64,000 nt of DNA. Source: Morella rubra. Lineage: Eukaryota; Streptophyta; Magnoliopsida; Fagales; Myricaceae. Location of the stretch: NCBI GenBank assembly GCA_003952965.2, contig CM025852.1, positions 14,260,716-14,324,715 on the forward strand. Direction: 5' to 3'. Below are positions 34,418 to 44,501 of the stretch, piece by piece. Both the position numbers and the translations under genes were made by a program. The first letter of the stretch is position 1. Each line of letters starts with the position of its first letter. Under the pieces are notes generated by a model. The model did not search any database and had not been told where the DNA came from. It saw nothing but the letters and a program-made list of their open reading frames with translations.

Positions 34418-34674
34418 AATCTTTCACAATACTAAAATAAATCATTGTTGGTTCTGTAGTAAGATCTTACCGTTGACATGTATAGAAAATGGGTTATATG
34501 ACACAATATCATTAGTTAGATTTTGTAATGAGTGAATTTTGATAATTTGAAGACTCAAAAATGATATTTGACCTATGGTTCTGGAGCGAGCAAAAAGTGA
34601 TATTTCTCTTAATAAATAATCTCAAATTTCTTGATTGCATAAGAAATTTTTGGGTTTAACAAAGGAAAAGCCTA

Positions 34675-34676
<2 letters not shown>

Positions 34677-34711
<35 letters not shown>
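34677..34711. repeat. (AT)n microsatellite
   Basis: An uninterrupted AT dinucleotide run of about 35 bases, ending AAGGGG. Confidence 0.95.
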
Positions 34712-34714
<3 letters not shown>

Positions 34715-36042
34715 GGATCTGATCGTGCTTTGGGCAGCTAAGACACTCTCCTCTAGCTGCTATACGTACGTACTCTCAGCTAGTTAGCAAAATTCAGCTT
34801 TTAGGTCTTTTGAAATGATAAGAATCTGCCTATTCTGTCGACAGAGAAAATAAATTAACTAGTAATATTTGACTCGACGAAACAGCTAATGCAATTACCT
34901 GACAAACTCTGCGGTAATTCTAAGAAAGAAACAAGGATAGATAAAGTCTATATGAGGATGCAATTAAAAGGTGGTCATGTTTGCAAAACCGTCTCAAAAT
35001 TTTGATGATCAATAAAATGACTATAAAATAATCTATTTCCCTTTATTAAATTATTTTTTCTATTATAATAAATACAAAAAAATTCACTCAAATCATCTCT
35101 CTCCACTTTTTAACCATACCATAAACCAAAATTTGAGACCCATGAAAATTTTAATTTTTCAAACACGAATCTAATAGGAGAAAAATTCGCTGAATGCATG
35201 GAGTTTGGAAGTGATTAATACACATTAATAATAAGCCGTGATGCTGTTAATGGCCTGAGGCTGTTAAAATAAGCAACAAGCAGTACTAAGCTGCAGGGTT
35301 GCTACTGGTTATATATATTGATTCATCTCATCTGGCCTTCATAGCTGAGAGACTAAGTTTAGCGAATATCTTTCCTTGTCTATAGTAATCACTACAAGAA
35401 ATATAGCTTCAGGTGACAAAAATCTGGGTGTCAAACCAAATTTTGTCACCTAAAGTGGCATTTTCCTGACAAAACATTAATTTCGTCACCCAAAATCATC
35501 CAAGAACGAAATAACCGTCCGGACCGATCAAAAACACGTTTAGACGTATTTCTGGAGTGACGACATACACGCGTCGCCAATGAGTGAAGGTAAAAATAGT
35601 CACAAATATAAAAACCGTCCGGATTCTCAACAAACTGTTCGGACTCTATGCTGGGTGACAAATTGCAAATTGTCGTAACTGAGTGACAATTAGAATCGTC
35701 ACAATTTTTCCAAACCCGTCCGGACAATTTTTATAAAACCATCCGAATGGAATTACATAACGAATAATAATCGTCAGCATATATAGTGACAAATTTAAAA
35801 TCGTCATGAACACTCAACACCGTTTGGACTACACAAAATGCGTTCCAACAGGAAAAACATCCGTCCGGACTGTTAAAAAAAGTCCGCATAGGTATGACGC
35901 TTCTTCCGCGAATCGTGTGGTTCCACGTTGCAAAACTTCAGACACGTTAACAATCGAAACCGTCTGGACCCATAAATACAGTCCGGACGGTTAAAGTTCT
36001 AGATCCATTTCGAATCAATCGGCATATTTAATGACGATAAAT

Positions 36043-36060
36043 TTGATTGGGCCACGTGTG
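36043..36060 (+). promoter_or_regulatory. G-box promoter module 1 in CACTA
   Basis: TTGATTGGGCCACGTGTG, containing the G-box core CACGTG. The same 18 bases occur at 37670-37687. Each is followed by a 100-150 base CT-rich leader and then a putative intron donor (CAGGTAAAA at about 36222, TTTAGGTATG at about 37866). Confidence 0.5.
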
Positions 36061-36501
36061 AAAATGATGCAGAGAACCGTCCGAACTCATATGAAATACG
36101 TTCGGACGCTTTTAGGAGACGTTAAACCTGCCAGACTTTGTGAAAATCACAAACTCCCTCTCCTCTCTCAAACTTTTCTCCTAAACAGTTTCACTCCCCG
36201 TTTGAGATCTCTCAAATAACTTCAGGTAAAACTTTTTTCATGAGTTTGCTTCTTAATTTCATGCATTTCAATTCAATTCTGTCTGTTATTTAGTTTGTTG
36301 GGTTGTTTTGGTTGATCAAATTATGCTGCTTTGGTTTGGTTCATTGAAACACCGTTCGGATGGTATTTTACAACGTCCGGACTCGATATCGAACGTTCGG
36401 ACGATTATTAGACGTGCGGACGGCATACAATTTAAACATTGCAGTTTGATTTTCGTGCGAACGGTTTTTCCTAATGTTCGGACATTTTTGGTAGGTTGAC
36501 C

Positions 36502-36879
36502 ATGGAACACTCGGGGAGAAGTATCACCAATGTCGGGGGACAGACAGAGCAACTAGCTTGGGCGGACGCCTTTTTAGTGGAGTTGAAAGAGAGTATTCGG
36601 GCGATAGTGAGGCCGACGCATTCGTTGTGCATGGAGCTCCAATGCCGCTTGACCGTCTAGAGACCAAACTTGCTCTAACGGAAGGGTTGAATGAATATTA
36701 TGCGGATGGAACTGTTCTCTGTGAGACAACAATTATCTGAGTTGTCCCAATCTGTCCATACTGTTCCGATACAGTTGCAAACACTCGTCAAACGGGTGGA
36801 TAATATGGAGGAGCATTTGGCGCATGTTCGTGACGCCCTCGGACAAGATCTGGATGAGCCAGCTCGTGATTTGGACTAG
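36502..36879 (+). pseudogene. Small coiled-coil ORF of the CACTA element, frame-broken
   Basis: ATG at 36502 opens 53 codons in one frame (WADAFLVELKESIRAIVRPT) to a TAG at about 36661. The reading then continues in a second frame (DRLETKLALTEGLNEYYADG) and returns to the first (QLSELSQSVHTVPIQLQTLV then KRVDNMEEHLAHVRDALGQD) to a stop at 36877-36879. Heptad-like hydrophobic spacing suggests a coiled coil of about 125 residues. I do not recognise the family. It lies downstream of a separate promoter-like module, so it may be an accessory transposon gene. Confidence 0.45.
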
Positions 36880-37329
36880 TTTCTGTTTATGCTTTATCAC
36901 TATTATTTATTTACCGTTTGAAAGACCGTCTCCGGCTTGTACTAGACATTATGATCGTGTTTTTCGTTTTGTATTAGGATTATTTTTTATATTTATATTA
37001 GTTTATGTTCTTTAACTTGATTAAATTTATTATAATTTAAACGGATAATTAGTACGATCAAACGGGTGATTTGTACGAGTGCTATGTTAACGGAACGATT
37101 AGTGTAATTAGTTTTAATTACAATTAAATAGGTGATTAATAAATTAATTTAAGTGAAGGAAGTTAAATTTAGTGAATTTAACAACAAAACAAAAGAAATT
37201 TTAAATAAATATGCTAGGGGTTCGGACGACAAACATAACGTCCAGACTTCACTACAAAGGTAGTCGTTCGAACATAGAGGGGTAGAGTCCGGACTCGAAT
37301 GATGAAATAAAGCGGTTGGAACGGTTGAG

Positions 37330-37507
37330 TAATACGTCCGGACGCTATTGTAGCAGTCGCATGGCTTACACGTGTTTACGTTATACGATATCGAAAACAG
37401 TTGTACCCGTCCGGACCGTAATACACAGTCCGGACGCTATTGTAACTGTCGCATGGTTTACACGTGTTTACATTACCCACCGGTTGAAAACAGTTGTTTC
37501 CGTCCGA
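37330..37507. repeat. Tandem ~97-bp duplication in CACTA
   Basis: Two copies share CCGGACGCTATTGTA, TCGCATGG(C/T)TTACACG, TGTTTAC and GAAAACAGTTGT, at about 37337-37408 and 37430-37505. Each carries an ACACGTGT core and is bordered by CGTCCGGAC motifs. Confidence 0.85.
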
Positions 37508-37669
37508 ACGGTATCATCTGCAGGTTCGGACGTCCTCAGCCAATCGTACGCTGCCACGTCGCGCGATATCGGCGGAATGTCGTTCGCACGTCTAAAAACA
37601 GGTCCGGACGGACTTATTGCGCTGAACGGTTTTAAACGGTTTAAATTTTGGCATTTAATACTAACTGCG

Positions 37670-37687
37670 TTGATTGGGCCACGTGTG
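37670..37687 (+). promoter_or_regulatory. G-box promoter module 2 in CACTA
   Basis: Identical to the 18-bp module at 36043-36060. It lies about 870 bases upstream of the ATG at 38547 and is followed by a CT-rich leader ending in a possible 5'-UTR intron donor at about 37869. Likely promoter of the Tnp2-type transcription unit. Confidence 0.5.
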
Positions 37688-38634
37688 CAACATGCCGTTC
37701 GGATGCCTTGATAAAAGTCCGGACGCTATCGACGATTTTTGAAAAGTTGAACAGTTCGACATTTTCAAAACTACCACGTCATTTCTCATCAAAACTCTCT
37801 GAAATCTCAATTCTTTTCTTCTAAAATCTTGGCATAATATCACTCTTTCGGGATCTAATCACATTTAGGTATGTTTTGCTTGCTTTTAACACGATTTTAA
37901 CTGTAATTTTTTTTTTTATAGTTTTACATATATAATTTCAATTCCATTTTTTGCATAGTACATTGTGTTTTTTGATTGATTTTTACATTGAAATTGATTA
38001 TGTTAAGTGTTAGCATTGTTTTAAGTATGTTAGTTTGTGTTTTGGGCGTCTGTGGAGGTGGAGGAAGCTGCCATGGCTGAGTTAACTCGGCGGTCCTCCT
38101 CTCAGCTTCCGGACAAATGAATTAAACGTCCGAACACTTGTCAATCGTTCGGAGGCATACGTTGTCGTTTTGGATTTTTTCGAACCCTATGTGATAGTCG
38201 TCCGGACGTTTGTTAATTAAAATAAAAAGTTTGATTATCTTTTGTGCGCTTGGACGTATTTTAATTCATGTTAGGACGTATGTAGCATCCCTATGAGATA
38301 CGTTGTCGTTTTGATTTTGTCCAGACGCTTTTTAATTTAGTCCGGACGTTTTAATGTTGAAATTAAATATTTTTTTATTTTTTTAACGTTCGAACGGATA
38401 TTATTTGTTGGTCTGGACGGCTTTGTGACTTCCGGACTCTTTAACTTAGCATCCGGACGTTTTCAACTCTTCGTTTGGACGCTATTTTCGTGTTCGAATG
38501 TGTTTTCTAATCGTGCGAACGCTTGTTATGCAGATTGAAAAATAAAATGAGCAAGCGTGCACGTACGAGCAGCCAGGTTGATATCGAGCAACCTTCCGGT
38601 TCTACTTTAACGTTGGAGTAGCATACAACAATTG

Positions 38635-38670
38635 TTATGTCCCGCTCGATTGTTGTCGAGCGGGACATAA
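38635..38670. repeat. Perfect 15-bp hairpin at the Tnp2-gene start
   Basis: TTATGTCCCGCTCGA (38635-38649) and TCGAGCGGGACATAA (38656-38670) are perfect inverse copies with the loop TTGTTG. It overlaps the ATG at 38637 of the second reading frame. Confidence 0.95.
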
Positions 38671-39881
38671 AGTTGGCGGATTTCTACGACTTGACTTTTG
38701 AGGGCCGGACGCTTCCGGAGGTGGTGGAGGAGATAGGTTGGCTTCCGTTGATTCATAGGACCGGGTATGCATCGAAAAACCTGGTGCGGGAGTTCTATTG
38801 TGCCATTTTACGGCGACGGACATCGAGGAGCCTAGTATGGAGTTGGCGAGATTCGTAAGGTACGAACGAGATTTAACAGCGTTCCGAAACCTACCAATGA
38901 GCGAGGAGGGTCGGTCTACTAAGGCCGTGTCAAGTCCATTCAAGTTACACGCTGCTTTGCTTTGGACAATAAATTATTTTTTGGCTTATGGTAATCTCTC
39001 GGGTTGGAGTACGAAAGAACAGTTAGCATGCCCTAATTGCAATGTGAATACAATGTCATTTTGGTTGAAACATGGGGGCAAACATTATTTTTTAGGATAT
39101 CGCCGGTATTTGCCCGCGACCCATGGGTGGAGGCACGATGTCGAAATATTTGACGAGAGAAAAGAGTTTAGACAAGAGCCTGAAGAAGTCACTGGAGAAG
39201 AGATACTTCAACAACTTATCAACAACTTGAATCGGTACCGTTATGTTCGTTTGGGAAGACTCAGAAGAAGAGAAAACGGGCTGAGAATGAGTTAAGTTGG
39301 ACGAAGCGCAGCATATTCTTTGAGTTGCCGTACTGGTCAGATTTGAAACTTCGACATAATTTGGACGTCATGCACATAGAGAAGAATATTTGTGACAATG
39401 TGTTGGAACTTTGATGAACGTCGATGGTAAGACGAAGGACAATGCTAGTGCTCGGAGAGACTTGGCATTAATGGGCATTAAAAAAGATTTGCATTTGCAG
39501 GTTCGGGGTCAGCATGAGGTGATGCCTTCAGCATTATTTACTTTAACAAAGGATGAACGTAAGAAGTGTTGTGAATGGCTGAAGGGTGTCAAGTTTCCTG
39601 ATGGATACGCCTCTAACATATCCCGGTGCGTAAATATAAAAAAAGGGAAGATAATGGGTATGAAGAGTCACGACTCACACGTCTTGTTGCAGCGACTGTT
39701 ACCGGCAATGATACACAGGTTGTTAGGAAACGAAGTATGTACACGTTGACTGAGTTGAGCTTATTCTTTAGAGACTTTTGCTCAAGAAAAATACGTTTAG
39801 ACGTTGTCGACTAATTAGAGAATGATATCGGAATAATTCTTTGCAAGTTGAAAGTCATTTTTCCTCCATCATTTTTTACTA

Positions 39882-40397
39882 GGGGAAAAAGTCATTGTTC
39901 GCCCCATAAGTTTGCGTCAATTGCATGTCACTCCCCCTAACTTTCAAAACTGAGATTTACGTCCTTTAAGTATCAAACATTTGCAATGTTTGTCCACCGT
40001 TAAAATTTCCGTTAAAGTTGACAGAATTCGGCTTTAAAATGACTGAAATGCCCTCAAAGACAATTTTAAAACATAAATAAATATTGGATAAATAAATTCA
40101 CAAAATATATAGATTACTGAAATAGAGTTTCAATAGTTTTATTTAAAAAATATTACCTTTTTTTAATATCATTTTTATTTATTTTTTAATGAATTTTTAA
40201 ATATTTTTAGTAATTTTGTTTTAGAGGGTTATTTTGGTAATTTTAATGCCGAATTCTGTCAATTATAACGGAAATTTTGACTGTGGACGAACATTGCAAA
40301 TGTTTCATACTTATAGGACGTAAATAGCAGTTTTGAAAGTTAGGGGGAGTGACATGCAATTGACGTAAACTTATGGGGCGAACAATGACTTTTCCCC
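39882..40397. mobile_element. 516-bp MITE inside the Tnp2 gene
   Basis: Left end GGGGAAAAAGTCATTGTTCG and reverse-complemented right end GGGGAAAAGTCATTGTTCG match, with pairing over about 180 bases (CAATTGCATGTCACTCCCCC on both arms). Flanks TTTTTACTA and TTTTTGCTA form a 9-bp duplication with one mismatch, as for Mutator-like MITEs. It inserted after the CACTA element and interrupts its Tnp2 gene. Confidence 0.88.
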
Positions 40398-41909
40398 TTT
40401 TTGCTATTATGGTTTATTTAGCAGTTCATTTACCTCGGGAGGTGAAACTTGGGGTCCAGTTCAATTTCGGTGGATGTATCCAATGGAGAGGTATATGGGG
40501 AAGATGAAGCGTTTCGTTAAGAACAGGCACGGTGTGAGGGCTCCATAGCAGAGAATTATGTTAAATGAATGTCTAACATTTTGCTCAATGTATCTTGGTA
40601 CGGTTGAGACGAGATTTAATAGAAAAGACCGGAATTATGCCGACATGGATGATCGAAGTTGTCGTTTTTCTGTGTTTACTCAAAGTGTTCGACCGCTGGG
40701 AGCTGGTAGGGGTCAAGATTTGAATAGAAAGGAATTTACAAAAGCACAGTGGTACGTACTCAACAACTGTTCAGAAATCAGCCAACATATAGAGTAAGCG
40801 CATATAAGAATATTTCTCATTTAAACACTTATCAGTTCATTATATTTTAATTTATTATAAAATATCTTATCTATTTATAGCGAGCACTTGGAAGAGATGA
40901 GGAGGCAATCACCAATAAATGTTGATAGGAGGCACGAAGAAGGATTTCCGTTATGGTTTAGAAATCGGGTATTTATTTAATTTTATCTCTATTATATGTT
41001 TAATTTTAATTGATTATTTTTTTTAGATTCAAACTTAACACGTGTTTACTATTTTAGATTCAAACTATGCGCAATGAAAATCCAGGCTCGGTGTCGGATG
41101 ATTTGTATGCATTAGCATCTGGTCCGGATCAGTGGGCACTTTGTTATTCTGGGTGTGTAGTGAATGGAGTTAGGTTTCACACGGTCTTTCGTGAACAGTT
41201 TCGTAACACTCAGAATAGTGGTGTGGTTGTTCGGGGGACCATGATGGGGAAGATGTTGATTTTTACGGCCAGGTCGTGGATATTTACGCGTTGCGTTATT
41301 TGCGGGGAATTTAGTTTATTTACTAAAATGTGACTGGTTTGACTTGAGTACTCAAAACTTAGGTCTTGATAAAAGTGGTCGGTTTGTTAGTATTAACACA
41401 TCCCGAAAGTGGTACAAAGACGACCCGTTTGTGCTAGCTTCTCAGGGGAATCAAGTATTTTATATCGATGATATGAAGTTGGGCGGTCACTGGAAGATTG
41501 TTCAAAAGATTACCCCTAGAAACACGTATGATATTCCACTATTGAGGAGGAAGCTAGTGAAGATGGAGAAGGACCGTCGAACCGTGAAGCATACCAGGAG
41601 AATGAGTCTATTGAGCTTTTTGTGGACTTTAGCTCATTTGACATGATCCCATTGACTAGAAATGACATCGACACTTATGTGCCGGTAACCGATGAGGTGT
41701 TCCACAACAAGCGTGAAGTAGAAGGAAGCGATGATTCCTCGGAATCGTTCAGTGAAGATTGTAGTGATTCTGAAGAATATGACTCCGAGGACTAAAGTAA
41801 CTTTATCGTTTCAATTTACTTTGCGTTTCTATTTTATATTCATTTTGAGTAACATAATTCATTGTTTTTTTTTCTCTAATATTGATTTATTTGGTCACAG
41901 GACGACGTC

Positions 41910-43641
41910 ATGCCAGCGGGAGGGAAACGTCTTCGGTGCGATTCATCAGTTCGAGCTGAGAGTAGTCCCGGTACACTAGCAGTGTCGGGTCCTTCACTTA
42001 GGGATAGGAACGAATTACCGTCCCCTACCACAGCCAGTCCAGTAGGCACCCAAAGTAGTTGTGCGTGTAAGTATCTTACCCCGTCAATCTTGATTAAATA
42101 TTATGACTTTTAAATTTCTATGCTTAACTGAATTTTAAATTTATTGTTCTTCATTTGTAGCGACGTCCGGAATTAAACACGTTCGAGGTAGTACGCGTGG
42201 GATTGCCTTACTCAAGGCTCGCACCGGAGGAAAGCTGACTGTCCATATCCCTGATGGACGTACGGGTGGTGATGACAAGGCGTCCTCAATGCTCTCGAGT
42301 CATATTGGTGCGCTCGTTCGACAACATGTCCCATTTGAGACGAGTAAGTGGAAGGAGGTCCCCGACGAGGTTAAATCGTATGTGATGAACCGAGTGTTGG
42401 TAAGTATAATTTATTAAATTTTAATTGTTGAAACTTTTATACGTACTAACTGTTATATATGTTAAGGATGACTTCCAACTAGATTACGACCGAACGAGGA
42501 TCGCATCACTGTGACGTCTACGATGAACACAGCGTACAGGACGCACAAAATAGAATGTTCCAGCATTACTCGGTGTTCAATTCCAAAGAAGAGGCGTTAG
42601 AACACCCGTATCCCGATATGAACAAGGAAGAATGGACTCGTGTCTGTGATTTATTCGCGAGCGAGGAATTTCAGGTTAAACATTTTTATTCCGTCCTGAA
42701 CATTTATTTTATTTTATTATTAATTGTGGTAACAACTGTAAATGTACAATGCAGAGGAGGAGTGCAATCAACAAGGAGAATAGAGCTAAGCTGAAGATTG
42801 TACACACATTGGAGCGAGGTCTTTCCAACGCGAGAGCGTTGTTAGTAAGTAATAAATTTACATTTTTATTATTTATTATTTAAATAAATGACTTAGGTAT
42901 TTTAATATGCACGTTTTATATTTCTTTTGGTGTACAGAAAAATCCAGAATCTGATGAGATTAGTCCTGCGTTGCTGTATAAAAAGACACATACTAATAAG
43001 GATGGCATGTGGACATCAGAAGATGCACGGGAAAATTTTGTAAGTTGTAACGTTAGATTTAATGATGCATTCGTATGCGTTTATGTTTCATATATGCTAA
43101 TTTTATCTTCTTTTTTAATTTTGTAGGAAAAAATGGAGGCGTTACAGTTGCAGCACGAGTCAGAGGGAAAGTCATACACTGAAGTGGAGATTTTCGCTGA
43201 GGTGTTGGGGACGAAAGCGGGTTACGTGCGAGGTTTAGGCCGTTCAGTACGGTCTGTTGGATCATCTTCATCAGCAGCGTCCGTTGATTTGTCCGAAGAT
43301 TGGAGGAGGCCAGATTAGAGATTGAGGAGATGAGGGCTAGACAGATGGAATATGAAGCGCTTCTGGTCAAGCGGTCAGATATGGAGCAGACGATGCGAGA
43401 GCATCTACAGATGATAGAGGAGCAGCAACGGAAGAAAGACGAAGAGCTGATGCAGATGATGGCGGAGCAGCAACGGAAAAAAGACAAAGAGCATCAGAAG
43501 ATGATGCAGGAACAACAAAGGAACCTAGTGGAACAACAAGAACGGAGGATGCAACTAATGGCGGAGCAGATGCGTGAGCAGCTGATGGAGCAGATCAGAC
43601 AGTTGCAATCTCGTACGACACCCAAACGAAAATTTGGGTAG
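41910..43641 (+). pseudogene. TNPA/Ptta-type (Transposase_24) CACTA gene
   Basis: Likely exons: 41910-42066, 42161-42399, 42467 to about 42673, 42754-42845, 42938-43038, 43126-43641. The N-terminus is Ser/Pro-rich. Core motifs: RGSTRGIALLKARTGGKLTV, HIGALVRQHVPFETSKWKEV, MFQHYSVFNSKEEALEHPYP, WTRVCDLFASEEFQ, INKENRAKLKIVHT, ARENFEKMEALQLQHESEGK, EIFAEVLGTKAGYVRGLG. This is the pattern of plant Ptta/En-Spm transposase proteins (PF03004). The C-terminus is a Glu/Gln-rich coiled coil (MIEEQQRKKDEELMQMMAEQ). In En/Spm the TNPA-like protein binds subterminal repeats and aids excision. A stop at about 42512 (ASL, then TGA) and a frame change near 43310 mean it is probably not intact. Confidence 0.8.
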
Positions 43642-44501
43642 ATTTATGTATTTTCACTACTTTGTCAGTACTTATTGATTATGCATTTTATTTACTTTTA
43701 ATGACGATTACATATTTGTAGATATTTTATTATACTACGAGTATTGAATATATTTTTATTTATATTATTTGTAAATTATTTTTTAAATTTTAATTAAATT
43801 AATTCAAATATGTGAAAAACGGTTCGAACGCTAACAAAGTCGTTCGAACGTTGTAACACGTGCATGCACACTTACATAAAAACAAGCACACACTACCACG
43901 TTCTACTCCGTCCGAACAATATTTCTAGCATGCACACGGTTTTTATTAGGAAACCATTCGCACGGTAATAAAACACGTTCCAATGTGTTCTGTGGAAATT
44001 GCGTCCGAACTTCGTTTGTAAAAGTTCGAACGGTTTTGAAGCTGACAAAAAATATTTCGTCATAATGAAACAACGGTGCGGACGTCTTCACAAATGCGTC
44101 CGGACATATTTACATTAGCGTTTGGACGTTGTTATACAACGGTGCGGATGTTTATTCCGTGACAAAATGTATTTCGTCACATTGGACTAACCGTTCGCAT
44201 GAGCTGTGCGAACGTATAGAGAGAACGTTCGCATAGCTCATGCGAACGGATGGACTGTACTGGGCATGACGATTTTTAATTTCGTCAGTATGGCACCACA
44301 CCATTCGGACGTGGTTATATACCGTCCGAACAGCTTTGAGTGACAAAACACGAAAATCGTCACCTAAAACATTGGCTGACGGGCTTTAGGTGACAAACCG
44401 GGTGACAACTCAGTTTTGTCACCCAAAACCTTAGCTGACGAAATTAGTACTTTGGGTGACAAATTTTTTTGTCACCCAAAGTATTTTTTCTTGTAGTGAA
44501 T

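Larger units (their letters stand above)
33967..35386. other. Repeat-rich intergenic DNA
   Basis: Holds two diverged copies of the AT-rich dispersed repeat (about 33980-34140 and 35010-35165), a probable LINE 3' tail at about 34200-34417 and an (AT)n microsatellite. No gene seen. Confidence 0.5.
35515..38520. repeat. Left subterminal CGTCCGGAC-type motif array
   Basis: Dozens of variants of CCGTCCGGAC, GTTCGGACG and GTCCGGACGC in both orientations. In En/Spm such short subterminal repeats are binding sites for the element's TNPA-like protein; that role is inference here. The right array occupies about 43815-44340. Confidence 0.85.
38547..41794 (+). pseudogene. Tnp2/TNPD-type CACTA transposase gene, chimeric and broken
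   Basis: ATG 38547 gives 24 codons to TAG. A frame then runs through DIKLADFYDLTFEGRTLPEV and NLVREFYCAIL, a pattern I associate with 'putative plant transposon protein' domains, not Tnp2. From about 38930 the sequence is Tnp2: LLWTINYFLAYGNLSGWSTK, LACPNC, KRSIFFELPYWSDLKLRHNL, DVMHIEKNICDNVL, PDGYASNISRCVN and SHDSHVLLQRLLP. After the MITE at 39882-40397 come the DUF4218-like (MYPMERYMGKMKRFVKNR) and DUF4216-like (VRFHTVFREQFRNTQNSGVV, VFYIDDMKLGGHWKIVQ) regions, ending in an acidic tail at 41794. The catalytic N-terminal half of Tnp2 is absent, and there are several stops and frameshifts. Not able to make an active transposase. Confidence 0.82.
35390..44498 (+). mobile_element. CACTA (En/Spm) transposon, 9.1 kb, full length
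   Basis: Starts CACTACAAGAA at 35390 and ends TTCTTGTAGTG at 44498, the diagnostic CACTA terminal inverted repeats. It is flanked by the 3-bp duplication AAT (35387-35389 and 44499-44501). Both subterminal regions contain GTGACAAAA/TTTTGTCACC blocks near the tips and then dense CGTCCGGAC-like motifs. Gene content on the plus strand: a small decayed ORF (36502-36879), a Tnp2/TNPD-type gene (38547-41794) and a TNPA/Ptta-type gene (41910-43641). A MITE disrupts the Tnp2 gene, so the copy is probably not autonomous. Confidence 0.95.

Noticed and set aside
35390-38520. CGTCCGGAC-rich region as a CRISPR-like or satellite array
   Set aside because: Spacing is irregular and both orientations mix; the borders and CACTA ends explain it as subterminal transposon repeats.
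43059-43487. 142-codon minus-strand ORF
   Set aside because: Complement of the Glu/Gln-rich coiled-coil of the TNPA-like gene; Ser/Ile-rich shadow.
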